Below, piece after piece: positions 38,320-50,388 of a stretch of DNA of 64,000 nt. The position numbers were made by a program, and so were the translations under genes. Position 1 is the first letter of the stretch, and every line of letters starts with the position of its first letter. This DNA is from Symmetrospora coprosmae (lineage: Eukaryota > Basidiomycota > Cystobasidiomycetes > Symmetrosporaceae), in assembly GCA_008802785.1 (NCBI GenBank), contig VUYT01000003.1:806001-870000 (forward strand), given 5' to 3'. Under the pieces are notes generated by a model that saw only the letters and a list, made by a program, of their open reading frames with translations, had not been told where the DNA came from and searched no databases.

Positions 38320-41300
38320 TCACGATGCTTGAGTGTCCGTTGACGCCTTCCGCCTGCCCGTCGCCGGCGCCTTCACTCTCTGCAGAGCATTCTTAGGCAT
38401 GGTGAGGAACTTGAGCCTGCACACGGGGGTATCAGCGATTGAGCCATACACCACAAAAGGCAGACTGGGAGATGGTCAACGCACCACTTGCTCGTACTCG
38501 CACCCCGCGGCCTGCCGCCCTCGCTGCTATCCTTCGATTCTGATCGCGCAGAATCCGTGCGCATGGCAGCGGACCCACCGCCGCTCCCGCCGGCCGAGGT
38601 AGGGCTGAGGTTCCTGCCCCACGCGCCATTCGACCCATTCGTGCTCGCCGTCCCCGGTCTTCCATCGCGCTGCGACTCTGCCCTGTTGGAGCTCCGGCTC
38701 GAGCGAAAGCTGGCGTTCCCGCCTCGAACGGTGCCAGCAGTGAATGGCGCATCGCCGGCGCCTCCAATGGGCGACTTGCCGTTCGTATGCGCCTGCGCCC
38801 TCGGCCACGGCACGTCGCCTCTCGCTGCCGTTGCGCTGCGCGGCGAGGCTGGAGGCAGCATCTCAAGCTGCTGAGGCGGGATCTGCAAGGGCGCCAGAAC
38901 CGACGGCGAGGCCATGCCGTTCGGAGTCGTAGGGGCTTCGGCCCCTTCTTCATCGCCCGCAAACAGGCTCTCTTCTGCATCTCCATCCTCTCCGCTGACG
39001 CTGTCGTCAATGCTGCTCTCCGACAGCGCCAGCATGTGCTTGGGAAAGACGGTCGGCGCCGTCATGCCCGTCTCCATCTGCGGCGGGTCGACCGTCCAGA
39101 TGGTGTCAAAGTCCACGGCCGAAAAGAACGGGTGCTCCTTGATCTCGTCCACGCCCCGCTTGCTGCCTAGCCGCTCCAGCGGGTCCAGCACGAGCAGCTT
39201 CGACACCAGATCCCTCGCGTCGTCTGGGAACTCTGGCGGAAAGTCGTAGTCGAGGCGTGTAATCTTCTGAAAGATGAGATACTCGTTCGGCGCCCGGAAC
39301 GGGGTGCGCCCGCAGATGAACTGGTAGAGGACGCAGCCGAACGCCCAGAAGTCTGCTGCGTGGGGCGGAGGGAGCGTCCGCGCAACCGCGGCCGGGTCCT
39401 TGCTGAGGTCTGGTAGCGGCTTTGCTGTCAATAGTTCCGGCGAGACGTATTGAGCGGTCCCGACAAAGGAGTTCGACCGTGACTGAAGGTGATCCTCTGA
39501 CGACATTGACTGACATTAGCAATGTCGAAGCAGGGAGTGGGCGGGCAGGTCCTCACTCACCAGCCGACACGTTCTCGACTGATCCATTCGGGCTCAACAG
39601 CTTGGCCGTGCCGAAATCAGCCAGCTTGATGCGCATCTTTTCATCGAGAAGCATGCTGCGAACGGAGGAGCATATGCATTAGATGCTGTACGAGCACACG
39701 AGATGGGTTAATGATGGCTTGTCTCACTTCTCAGGCTTCAGGTCCCGGTGCACCACCCCTCGCTTGTGCATGTGCTCCACGGCAGAGATGACTTGTGCAG
39801 CGTAGAAGCGAGCGACATTGACCTCGAACGAGCCGTAGTCCTTGATGAATTTGAGGATCTCGCCGTTACTTGCCAGCTCAAGGACAAAGTAGAGGGAGCG
39901 CTCGTCGTGGAACGTCCAGTACAGGCGAATGATGCCCGGGTGCCGATCCAGTCGAGCGAGCGTCTCCTTCTCGACGTTGACGTACTTGACTTTGCGTTCC
40001 TGGAAGCAAGCGAAACATGACCGTCAGTTTGTGGCCGCTCTGTCAGACCGGTCCACATCGGGACTCACCTTGATGATGTGCTTCTTGTCGAGCACCTTCA
40101 GAGCATACTGGCGATGTGGCGGAAACTTGTCCGTCGCCAAAAAGACGGTGGAATAGCTACCTTCGCCCAGAATCTCGCCAAGGTCAAAGTCTGATGCCTT
40201 CTTGTGGAAGTTGTTGCCGATGCTCGCGCTGCTGTTCGTGCGCGAACCGAGGCCCGGCCGCACGCTGGACAGCGGGCGCAACATGCCATTGGGTGTCGCG
40301 GTCCCATGCGGACCCGCAGCGAGCATGAGCTCTGCCCCAGGTGTTGTAGGAGGTCGGAGCATGGCGTATGAGCTGCTCCCGTTCTGCTGTAGAAGCGGGA
40401 ATCCTTGTGGCGCTTGCTGTTGAGCTGTTTCGGCGGGTCCCCCGTTGCTGGCAAATATGCTTCCTGCAACGGGAAGCGCGATGATTGCGGGACGTGGGGT
40501 GCGCCCACTTCCTATTGTGTTGGCGTGGAAGCTGCCATTGGCAGCTGCAGATGCAGCCGTTGCTTCAGCCGCGTAGAGAGCGGCTGCTGAGGGCCCTATC
40601 GTCGCATTGGAGCCGGATGCGCGGTGCCCGCTCAGGCCTACATTCGAGGGCGCCGAGCGCAGGGATGCTTCATCGACAATGAGGGGCAGCAGCTTTGGCT
40701 CGATGGCCGCCACGGGGACGACGTGCACCCCCGGAGCGACTGGCAGGGCGCCGCGAGGGACCGGGTTCGAAAAGCTGTTCCTGGCTGTCGTGTATCCGCG
40801 CGTGCCACTACCGCCAAAGCGGGGGGGCAGCAGAGTGGGAAAGTACGATGTCCGTCCTTCTCCCGATGTAGAACCCGCGCGCGAGTTGCCTCCCGCCGGC
40901 GTCCGAAAAGGCGTCATGCGGAACGGCGTGGCGTACACGGAGCTGCTCGACGATGCGCGCGAGAGGCCCGACACGCTCGAGTCGCTCGAGGTGCTGTCCC
41001 CTCGTTGCAGCGCGACGGTCACATTCTTGTTGAGTGGGCGGTTGTCCGAGTCTGGGTCAGGTGACGATGCAGCCGAGATGTCGGCCGCGTCTGCGTGGCC
41101 TTCCTCTGCCTGTGCGGGAAGCAATGCATGCTGCGCGCCAACGTCTTCTTCTGCGTTGTTGCCTGGGTGTGCCTGCTGGTGCTGCGATGACTGTTCGCGC
41201 GTAAGTCGCCGCGCATGCGGGTGCGCGACTGGCAGCGCCGCTTCCTCGAGGTCGCGGTCGCTCGAAGGCGCGCTCACGCTGTCCCCTGGCTCGAGGGAAG

Positions 41301-41739
41301 AGGTGGACAGGTCTAAGCTGAGGGCGGCGTAGGGTACACTGCTGCCATTGCTGTTGTTGACGGGCGAGCCATCGTCTATTTCTGCTGCTGGGAACGAGCT
41401 GGCGCTGCCGTCGCCGACAGCTGCGGCGTCGTCGCGGCTTGCCTGTCGCTTTGGGCGCGTAGGCGTACGCGGGTCTTCCTCCTCGCTGAAGCCAATGCCG
41501 CCTGCCATGCCATCCCCTCCCGCTGCTGCTGCACCTCCCGGCTGCACGACAAACATGGATGTCGAGGCAGATGCAGACGCAGAGGCGGGCGTAGTCAGGC
41601 CAGACTGCTGCAGGCTGGTCAGACCCAGCGAGTCGCGCCGCCGCTCTCCGAGGCTGCTGCCACTGCTGTAGTCGTGGTGGTAGTGCTGCCGTCCAAATGC
41701 ATCCCCGCTGCCTCCCCTTGCGTCCACCAGCATGTCCAT
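38320..41739 (-). CDS. PDK1/Pkh-type serine/threonine protein kinase
   Basis: Exons: 41739-40069, 39999-39728, 39655-39561, 39496-38485, 38416-38320; 3,147 nt, 1,048 aa. The N-terminal 515 residues are Ser/Gly/Ala-rich and disordered. The kinase domain (about 517-811) shows GEGSYSTV, ALKVL (ATP-binding Lys), HRDLKPENMLLDEK restored across an intron, LADFGTAK, and the PDK1-typical activation loop SRSNSFVGTAQYVSPELL, then DFWAFGCVLYQFICGRTPF. PDK1/Pkh kinases phosphorylate the activation loops of AGC kinases such as Ypk1, Sch9 and Pkc1, downstream of sphingolipid signals in yeast. The tail ends soon after KWLKFLTMPKNALQR with no PH domain. The start is the first in-frame ATG; upstream open frame lacks a Met and overlaps the neighbouring gene's last exon. 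Confidence 0.92.
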
Positions 41740-42064
41740 GGTCTCGCCAGATCTGCCCTCGATTCCGTAGAACTCCGCCCGCGAGCGAGCGAGCGAGGCA
41801 GAGTTGGCGCCGGGACCAGCGCTCAGCTGTAGCCGTGGTGCTGGTAGTGCTGCTCGGTCGTCAGATCTAGCTGGAAGAAGGTCATTGGTACATGCGAATG
41901 CGACGTGATGGTGCTGGGCGGTTGATCTGATGCTGATACATAGCGATGGAAGGAGTGACAGGCGAGAGTCTAGACCGAAAGAACAGAGCTTGCAGAGCAG
42001 ACTACAAAGGTCCCAAAGAGCAGGCGCACAGCAAGCACAGCACTCGCATCCACATAGGAAGAGC
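41740..42064. promoter_or_regulatory. Promoter/5' leader of PDK1-like gene
   Basis: 325 bases between the dioxygenase stop and the kinase ATG, both on the minus strand. The kinase reading frame stays open through here but codes an implausible Cys-rich stretch without Met, so I treat it as leader and promoter. No TATA box stands out. Confidence 0.45.
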
Positions 42065-43857
42065 TCAAAGCCCAAATGCGACCGTCGTGGCTCCGTAGAG
42101 TCCAGAGAGGAGCTTCGTCTCGCCGCCTTCGCCTGTTTGGGAGCCAAGGGTCCATCAGCACAGACCTCTATTTCACACAAGCTTGCTCCGAGCGCTCACC
42201 TGCTCCTTGAGCAACATAGATAGGGACAAAGTGTTCCTGTTGAGAGCATCCATCCATGAGCAACCTGCTGCGCACCGTCCCGGAAGAACGGCCATTCAGC
42301 CTACCTCGCGCGGATGTGCGAGTCTGAACTCTGGCTCTTTCGTCAGGTTGAACAGAGCCTCCTTGCGCTCGCTTGTCTAGAATAGGCGCCACATCTCGGT
42401 GTCAGCTTCTTGGTCGCGCCCGGCTGCTGTCCAACATGCCAATGCCTCGCGCTCACCGTTCCCTTGGCCCGCACAGCAGCCACGACCTTGTCATTCCAAC
42501 CATGGTAGAGCTAAAGCCAAACATCGGTCTCAGCAGAGGATACATGGGAACGCGTGAAGGCAACCGCTGCTCACTGGCTGAGCCGTCTTCTCGTTGAAGG
42601 AGGACATGTCCTCGAAGCTGTGCACTGTCAGTCCGCCAGACAGGATGAGGATACCCTCATCTCTGCATGAGGTCAGGAGCCAAAGTGAGCTCGAGTCCTC
42701 TCACGTTGCTGCTCATCTACAGGGGGATGAGCGCCATCCCACCTCAGGGCTTTGATTGCCTTCCCAATCTGGTATTCCGTCTCCGGACGCAAGTCAGACG
42801 AGATCGAGACCTCGACAACGGGAACGTCGAACGGTCCTTGCGTATCTGGGAACATGATCTTGAAGGGGATGAAGACGCCTTCGTGGTTGAGACATCCAGC
42901 TCAGTCGTTGTGGCCCAGCAAAGGTCGAATCTGGTTGGCGTGGGCTTACCATGGTCGAAACCGCTGGATACCAGCGGTCTTTTCTCCCTTCTCCCGTCGC
43001 GGCCTCTACTTTCCGATGCAGGAGAAGTCCGCGCATGCATGCCGTTCTTGGTGAATTCCTGAGCCACACGCTGGGACAGCTGAGACGAACCGCGAGAGCG
43101 CCAGGCGATGTCGTACAGCTTCTGAGGGAAGCCGTAGTACTGGCAGAGGAGACAGCGTCAGTCAAATCGGCCTGGGAGCTGTAGCGTAGAGGGTATCACG
43201 AACGTCGTAAAGCAGCGGGTTTTCGGCGCCATAGTCGGACACTGCGCGACGACCGGAGCGTCAGAAGGCGGACTGGACTGGTTCCAGGACATTATGCGCA
43301 CCAAGCCTTTCTCCGCCCGTCTCCCAGTGCGCAGAGAACACCACAATACCCTTGGGGCGATACCTGCGCATGCCGGAGGGTCAGCTCGCGGAGGCATGTT
43401 GGAATGGCCGGAATCTTGCACACTTCTCGAGCAAGACCTTGCCAAAGTCTTTCAGAAAGCCACACAGTAGGCCATCGGGCTTCGAGATCTCGCCGAACTG
43501 AGGCCAATGCGCGGGATGACCAGCATCAACAGTGTATCAGCACCGGACTATCGTGCTGCCAACGGCGTGGGGACTGACCAGGTCCGCCCGCGGGTTGGGC
43601 ACGTCCTTGGGCCAGAGCAGCGTAGGGTGGCCGTGCGCAAAGAAGAAGGAGGGGATGCGTCCCTTGGTCGCTGCGAGGTCTGGGAGCTCGTTCAGTGCAG
43701 CCTGCCATTCTGCGCGAGATGCAAGGACTCCAAGCTGATTGCGGGCCATTCTGGGCGACTGAGAGCTGCGAAGTGACAGAGGGGCAGACGTGTGGTACCA
43801 GGCGAGAGCTGCGAGGATAAGAGCGGCTGTGGAGGATGAGAGGAAGAGGGTGTGCAT
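42065..43857 (-). CDS. LigB-family extradiol ring-cleavage dioxygenase (4,5-DOPA dioxygenase type)
   Basis: Eleven exons: 43857-43579, 43497-43424, 43363-43302, 43241-43204, 43139-42950, 42878-42743, 42662-42575, 42510-42457, 42376-42305, 42236-42200, 42132-42065; 1,098 nt, 365 aa. Diagnostic segments: PSFFFAHGHPTLLWPKD (metal His), FGEISKPDG, PKGIVVFSAHWE (metal His), DYGAENPLLYDYYGFP, GFDHGVFIPFKIMFP (catalytic His), ILSGGLTVHSFEDM, and HPREEHFVPIYVAQGAGEGG. This is the class III, non-haem Fe(II) or Zn-dependent dioxygenase fold of plant DODA and bacterial YgiD; the fungal substrate is unknown (catechols, possibly DOPA). The N-terminus has a hydrophobic stretch LFLSSSTAALILAALAW that may be a signal anchor; an alternative in-frame ATG (MARNQLG) lies at 43749. 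One donor is GTTCGT and one acceptor AAG. Confidence 0.9.
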
Positions 43858-45162
43858 GAAATATGAGCTGAAGAGACTGAGGTCAAGCTGAATCAGCTCC
43901 TCGCGAGCTCTACGGTACTCCCCTCTACGGTAGGCCCTGGTCAGCTCGTGATCACGTGCTTCGCCGCAGCTTGGTCAGCTTCGCGTCTGTCAGCCATTAC
44001 GAGGGCGCGTTGACCATGAAGGGGTTGAATGAGGTGAGCGACTGAGCGGGCGTGTGCATGGATGTATCAGCCGCTTGGTATCACCTCTGTTGTCAGGGAG
44101 GTCTGGCGAGCTGTCATGTGGGATCAGCTGTAAAGAGTGCGGGCCTGACGATCCCAAGCAGGCAATGCTGTGGCTGGATGGTCAGCAATAGCAGCAGCAT
44201 CTACAAGGGCAGCCCACACTTCTGCATGACAGCATTGGACACCTCTATGATGGAGAGCAGAGAATTCGCAAGGCCGTGTGTGCCTATAGGCACTGTAGGC
44301 CAACGAGCCGACGCGCTCCTGAGAATCCGCCACTCAGGGCGATGAGGCTCGAGCGGCCTCCACAGCAAGGTCGGCTGTGATATAGCGTATGGATAGGATA
44401 CTGTGCCCAGTACAAAGCATATCAACACGACTTGCAAGAGCTGTTCGAGCTTTGTGCCCAGCAAGAGTGGATGCGAGCTCGAGGACCCGGAGCAGCGACA
44501 GCCGGAAAACCCCGGGTCGCAAATTGGAAGAAGCCGCGGCCGGTTCCATGGGAACGGCGCTGTGCAGAAAAGCGGAAGCTCTGCGTTTGCAAGACGGTCT
44601 GGCAACCAGCTTGCACTGCAACCCATACACTCTCCACACACGCGCACGTCTGGCCCTTGCTGCTGCTTGGACTCTGCACCCGCACTACCTGCAAGGTGAG
44701 CTGAGCTGCTCTGTGCCTGAAGCGGATGCGCGTGTCGCTCGCCCTTGTGGCGGATCCGTTTCACGCCGGACCTGATTGGGCGCGTCGAGACGAAGGCGAC
44801 GGAGCTTCCTTCGGCAGGATGTGCAGCAACAGTTGCGGTACGAATTAGCAGGCTGATGCACACTTCATCCCCCTTGCTGTCCTCCTTGCTGTGCTATGTG
44901 CTGTGTTGGCGTACGCTTCCCCTGCCGTTCTTTGTCGGCGCTCTCTTTGGCCGCCGCCCCGCTCTGTCGCTGCCGCTGCCCCTGCTGTCCTGCTGCCTGG
45001 GCTGCCCTGTCGCTTCCCCCTTCTCCCTTCTCTCCCCGCAGAGCTTCCTCCCCCCATCTCGGACAACGTCAACGACTGTTTCGCCTGCACAGCAGCACAA
45101 GGGAGGTGATATCGTAGCATAGCAGTCGAGCCCCCCGCCCGGTCAACCCGCCCTCCTTCACC
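43858..45162. other. Long divergent spacer between dioxygenase and aconitase genes
   Basis: 1,305 bases without a gene I can support. Several open frames exist on both strands (for example 44201-44863 on minus), but none starts with ATG and none resembles a family; one minus-strand frame near 44560 has an Arg/Ser-rich stretch that resembles a mitochondrial presequence. The last 250 bases before 45163 are a pyrimidine-rich leader of the aconitase gene. Confidence 0.4.
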
Positions 45163-48100
45163 ATGTTCGCGCGCTCCCTCCAGCAGCGGGCGCCGGCCCT
45201 GCGAAACTCGGTTGCGCGCAACTACGCCCAGGCAGCCTCGCGCATTGGAGACACAAAGGTACCGATGAGCCCGCTCAACCCGGATGCCTACATCAACTAC
45301 CGTGGGTGGTCTGCCGTATGCCCGCTTTGCACGCTGATGTTGACGGTGATCGCCCTGCTCTCGGCCTGTACCGGCCCGCTCTGCCTGCTTGCCCCTGGAC
45401 ACACGCACTACAGAGCGCATCGAGGACAACGTGAGTACAATTGCCATAGTCTGGCCGCAGACGGTATTGCAAGCAATGCACATGCGCTGATGCCATCACT
45501 CTTCTCGTCTCGCCTGCCAGCTTGCCGTCGTCCGTCAGCGGTGAGTTCCGGCGCTCCGAGTTCCCAAGTCAGCCTCATATCCCGTAGAGCTCGCACTGAT
45601 GTCGCTATCGTACCCTGCCCAGACTTAACCGCCCTCTCGCAACGTCCGAGAAGATCCTTTACGGCCATCTCGACAACCCTCACGAGGCCGACATCCGCAG
45701 GGGTGCTTCCTACCTCAAGCTGCGACCTGACGTACGTCCTCACATATTGTTGCCGTCAGCAAGTCTGGTTCTGCTCTGCTGATGCACGTCTTCTCAACAG
45801 CGAGTTGCTTGCCAGGATGCCACCGCTCAGATGGCCCTCCTCCAGTTCATGACCGCCGGCCTTCCCACCGCGGCCGTCCCTACGAGCGTGCGTACAATCA
45901 GCGTGGCTTTCCGCAATCGAGCAGAAGCTGACCCATTCTTCGCTTTTAGGTCCACTGCGACCACCTGATCGAGGCCCAGACCGGAGGCAAGGAGGATCTT
46001 GCCCGCGCCATCAACCTCAACAAGGAGGTCTACGACTTCCTCGCTACCTGCACTGCAAAGTACGGCATTGGCTTCTGGAAGCCCGGATCTGGCATTATCC
46101 ACCAGATCATCCTCGAGAACTACGCTTTCCCCGGTGGTCTCATGATCGGTACAGACTCGCACACCCCGAACGCCGGTGGTCTCGGCATGATTGCCGTCGG
46201 TGTCGGTGGTGCCGATGCCGTCGATGTCATGGCCGACCTGCCGTGGGAGCTCAAGTGCCCCAAGACCATCGGTGTCAAGCTCACTGGAAAGATCGGAGGA
46301 TGGACCACGCCAAAGGGTGAGTGAATCCGCTTGACCAATGGAGGCGGAGAAGGAAACCCGCTAACATCATCGTCTCCCCTGCCTTGCAGACGTCATCCTC
46401 AAGGTCGCAGGCATCCTCACCGTCAAGGGAGGAACCGGCGCTATCGTCGAGTACATTGGCGAGGGTGTCAACTCGCTCTCGTGCACCGGAATGGCCACCA
46501 TCTGCAACATGGGTGCCGAGATTGGCGCCACCACCTCCCTCTTCCCATACAACAGCCGAATGGGCGACTACCTGAACGCGACGAACCGAGGCGACATTGC
46601 AAAGTACGCTGAGCGATTCGCACACAACCTCCGAGAGGACGAGGGCGTCGAGTACGACGAGGTCATCGAGATCAACCTCTCCGAGCTCGAGCCGCACATC
46701 AACGGCCCCTTCACCCCGGATCTTGCCACCCCTCTGTCCAAGTTTGCCGCTGCCGTCAAGGAGAACAACTGGCCTGAAGAGCTCAAGGTTGCGCTCATTG
46801 GCTCGTGCACCAACTCGTCGTACGAGGACATGGGCCGTTCCGCCTCGATTGCCAAGGAGGCGCTCGACCACGGCCTCGAGTGCAAGTCCAAGTTCACCAT
46901 CACGCCTGGATCCGAGCAGGTCCGCGCAACCATCTCGCGCGACGGCCTGATGGAGACGCTCGAGAAGGCCGGAGGTGTCGTGCTCGCCAACGCGTGCGGG
47001 CCGTGCATTGGACAGTGGGACCGCACGGATGTCCCGAAAGGCACAAAGAACTCGATCATCACGTCGTACAACCGTAACTTTACCGGACGAAACGACGCCA
47101 ACCCGGCCACACACGCCTTTGTCGCCTCGCCCGATCTCGTCACCGCCATGGCATTCGCCGGCTCTCTTACCTTTAACCCCGTCACGGACTCGCTCAAGGG
47201 CGCCGACGGCAAGGAGTTCAAGTTCTCGGACCCGACCGGCAAGGACCTCCCTCCTCGCGGCTACGACCCAGGAGAGAACACGTACCAGGCCCCTCCCGAG
47301 GACCGGGCATCCGTCAACGTCGCCGTTGACCCCAAGTCGGACCGTCTCCAGCTCCTGACGCCCTTCAAGGCATGGAATGGAAAGGACTTTAAGGAGATGC
47401 CAGTCCTGATCAAGGCTGTTGGCAAGTGCACAACTGACCACAGTGGGTGTTGTCGTCTTGCTTTGCGGAGTCGGAGCTTGTGCTGACGCCATCGAGTGTG
47501 CAGTCTCGGCTGGTGGACCATGGCTCAAGTACCGAGGACACTTGGAGAACATCTCACAGAACTGCCTCATCGGCGCCATCAACGCCGCCAACGGCAACGC
47601 CAACGAGATCCAGAACCTGCTGACTGGCGAGTGGGGAGCGGTCCCCAAGGTCGCTGCCGAGTACCGTGACCAGAACCGCCCATGGGTCGTCATTGGTGAC
47701 TGGAACTACGGAGAGGGATCATCGCGAGAGCACGCCGCTCTCGAGCCGCGCTTCCTCGGAGGACAGGCCATCATCACGAGGTCGTTCGCACGTATCCACG
47801 AGACTGTGGGTGGCCAATCCTTTGCGTTCCCGGCTCTTTACGCCCTTGCTGATCATTCTGTCATGCCTGTGCCACCCGCAGAACCTCAAGAAGCAGGGCA
47901 TGCTTCCCTTGAACTTTGCCAACCCAGAGGACTACGACAAGGTTCAGCCTACCGACTTTGTCGACCTCGTCGGCATTGAGAAGCTCGCGCCCGCGTCGGA
48001 AGTCACGATGCGACTCACGCACAAGGACGGCAGCAAGGAGGAGATCAAGCTCACGCACACGTTCAACGAGGGACAGGTGCGCTCACTTTCTGTGGTTGTC

Positions 48101-48212
48101 TAGTTATGTGGACTTGCTGACGCAGACCGCTTGTCCTTACCCACAGATTGAATGGTTCAAGGCCGGATCCGCGCTCAACAAGATGGGTCAGGACAAGAAG
48201 AGCAAGGCATAA
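45163..48212 (+). CDS. ACO1: Aconitate hydratase, mitochondrial
   Basis: Exons: 45163-45301, 45414-45430, 45521-45540, 45623-45731, 45801-45887, 45950-46316, 46390-47442, 47504-47805, 47882-48076, 48147-48212; 2,355 nt, 784 aa (yeast Aco1 is 778). The N-terminus [20 protein letters not shown] is an Arg/Ser-rich mitochondrial presequence. The 4Fe-4S cluster cysteines are in [12 protein letters not shown] and [13 protein letters not shown]. Other signatures: [56 protein letters not shown]. It isomerises citrate to isocitrate in the TCA cycle and may help maintain mtDNA as in yeast. Exons 2 and 3 are only 17 and 20 nt and code QRIEDN and LAVVRQR. Confidence 0.98.
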
Positions 48213-48899
48213 GCCGGCCACGCTAGCTCTGCCAAATATTCACCCAATCTCATCGTCTCCGGCTTTCTCCCCCGGCCGAAAGACCGACTCCTCCGCATGG
48301 CTGTGTGAACACTGTAAACGTAATGATGTGACTCCAAGCGTACAGGTATTTCGGGGCTGCGTGTTCCATTGCAATTTCTCGTTCTCTCTCTCGTCACCGC
48401 GCCTCTTTGCTTCTTCCTCCTCCTTTCTGTCCGTTCCGCCTCGCCCTGCTGCTCACGCACCTTCCTCGCTTTTGCACAGCCGCTAGGACGACACATGACG
48501 CAACGGCGGCACGGCCTGCCCAAGCCATACACTGACGTCAATCGCTGACGTGTCGCCTGTCTTGTCCCCAACCTCGCAGGCTGAACGATCAGCTCCCGAA
48601 AGCGCAGGCTCGCTAAGCCGTCAAGGCGCAGGCGCTTGCACAAGCTAGGCAACTGTGACTCATGGTCCTCCACGCAGCTGGAAGATCACAGTCTATAAAA
48701 GCGCTGCTCGTCTCCTGCCTCTTCTCTTTCCTTTCCTTCCTTTCTTCAGCCGCAAAGCCTGGATCGTGCTGATCCCTCCAGCGGCTCTCTACCTCTACCT
48801 CCGCCTCGACCTCGTCCGGGATCGTAGCTGTTCCCGGTACAGGCTCGAAGGTCCTGATCGCTACCCTGGCCGCTAGGCCTGCGCTCCAAGTGTGCCCAA
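48213..48899. promoter_or_regulatory. Spacer with TATA-box promoter for the orphan coiled-coil gene
   Basis: 687 bases after the aconitase stop. A clean TATAAAA lies at 48694-48700 and is followed by a C/T-rich leader, which suggests transcription to the right starting near 48725. This is the clearest TATA box in the window. No coding exon is secure before 48900. Confidence 0.5.
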
Positions 48900-50388
48900 A
48901 TGCCCCGTCAGGCAGCCCAAGCATCGCCGCGTCGATGCAGTGGCCCTGCAGCCTGGCGTTCATAGGACGACGGTCGGACGACGAACCCTCCAAGACAGGA
49001 TAGACGATGTCCTGGAGGGCGTCGTCGTCGGCAGGGCACCGCCCACGACGCACTTCACAGCGGCTGCTCTGTCGGAGCAGCTGCAGCAGGCCAACACCGG
49101 CTACGGCCAGCTGCGAGATGCGGCAAACCAGTGCGCCAACGACCTAGCGACGACCCGGGCCGACGTCGCCCGGACCGACGCCGCCATCGGCGCAGTGCGC
49201 ACGAAGACCGACCCCTGCATCCAGCGGGTCAACGACTTCGAGGAGCGCCTGCGGGGTGTCGAGGACCGCCCCGCGCCGGTGCAGGCGGTCCAGCCGGCGC
49301 CGGTCTCGCGCGATGAGTACCGGAAGCTGCGCGAGCGGCTCGGGACTCTTCAGCAGGAGCGCGAGACATTCGCGCAGCGCGTAGCTGCCTTGGAGCAGTA
49401 CAAGGCAGGCGCAGAACAAGCTGCCGCTACTGCCGCCGCTGCTGCCGCTTGCCAACATCTCGGTGTGCGTCATTGGCGACAGTATCCTGCCGAAGCTACC
49501 AGGTAGTATCAGCCACTGGTTCGCCGACTTGGAGGCCATCGGCCTCGGACAGGCCAAAATGCGAGGCAGGAGGGAGATGCGCGAGTGGTTTGAGAAGCGG
49601 GTCACAAGGCTTGCGCCACAGGGCAAAGGGCGGGACCTCATCGACTTCCTGATGGAGGAGAAGAAGCAGGATGTCTTCGACGAAAGCTGGCACCGTGACG
49701 CACTACGCGAGTTCGATATCGCCGTCGACTCTGATATGTCATCCTTCCTCGAGATCTTCCGCGCGAACTTCCACTCTCTGCCTCTCACCGCGGAAGTCGT
49801 GTCGCTTCAGGACTGCTTCGACGACGCTGCGACGCAGATGAGCGCACTAGTGCCTCTCTTCGGCAAGCTCGGCCGGAACTTCGTGGTGGTGAGTCGCAAG
49901 GCGCTCCCATAGCTAGCGTTGGACTCACTGACATGGCTCCCCGCGTAGAACATGTCGCCATTCTTCATCACCTTCGATTACTACCACGAGAGAGACACAA
50001 GCCTCGCATTGTTCGAGACTGCTTGCTGATCCTTGGCCCTGACAGCCCGCTCAAGGACGATAAAGGCCGACCTGTTCTGCCGACAAATGAGGCCGACTGG
50101 ATCCTCGACGAGCTTCTGAAGCCCGACGTCTTCTTTGGCGTCTTCTCACGCGTCAAAGGTGGCACAGCGTGGAATCAGCTCGTTGCTGGCGGCGCGTTCC
50201 TGCCGCACGTCCGCGTCCGCCTCTGCCTGATTGTCAAGTCGTTCCTCGATTACGAGGTATGGTACCAGAGGAGCCTGCGCATCAAAGCAGAGACGTACGA
50301 TACCTCGGTACGTGTCGCCTCGCAATACGTCGAACGAAGCGCTGATCAGGCAGCACGATGCACGACCACCCTCAAGGCTCTTCGTTAG
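48900..50388 (+). CDS. Orphan protein with coiled-coil N-terminus (tentative gene model)
   Basis: I do not recognise this gene. Tentative exons: 48900-48906, 48941-49380, 49415-49888, 49949-50010, 50046-50388 (the last may hide a 42-nt, in-frame intron at 50309-50350). The two introns at 48907-48940 and 49381-49414 would each be only 34 nt; alternatively, the second is a frameshift at an Ala-repeat. The first half has coiled-coil character (ALSEQLQQANTGYGQLRDAA, RDEYRKLRERLGTLQQERET). The second half is globular-looking: ISVCVIGDSILPKLPG, HWFADLEAIGLGQAKMRGRR, ILDELLKPDVFFGVFSRVKG. GDSI recalls SGNH-hydrolase block I, but no other block follows. The start and first exon are weakly supported. 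A TATA box lies about 200 bases upstream. Confidence 0.5.

Noticed and set aside
40024-42180. 718-aa open frame on minus, apparently extending the PDK1-like kinase upstream
   Set aside because: Its first part overlaps the last exon of the dioxygenase gene (42132-42065, another frame) and codes an implausible Cys-rich stretch without Met; the first in-frame ATG is at 41739.
44201-44863. 220-aa minus-strand frame in the dioxygenase-aconitase spacer
   Set aside because: It begins at a non-ATG codon, mixes Cys-rich and low-complexity segments, and no splice arrangement gives a recognisable protein.
49463-49500. GDSI motif as evidence for an SGNH hydrolase
   Set aside because: None of the later SGNH blocks (Gly, Asn, and the DxxH near the C-terminus) can be found in the following 300 residues.
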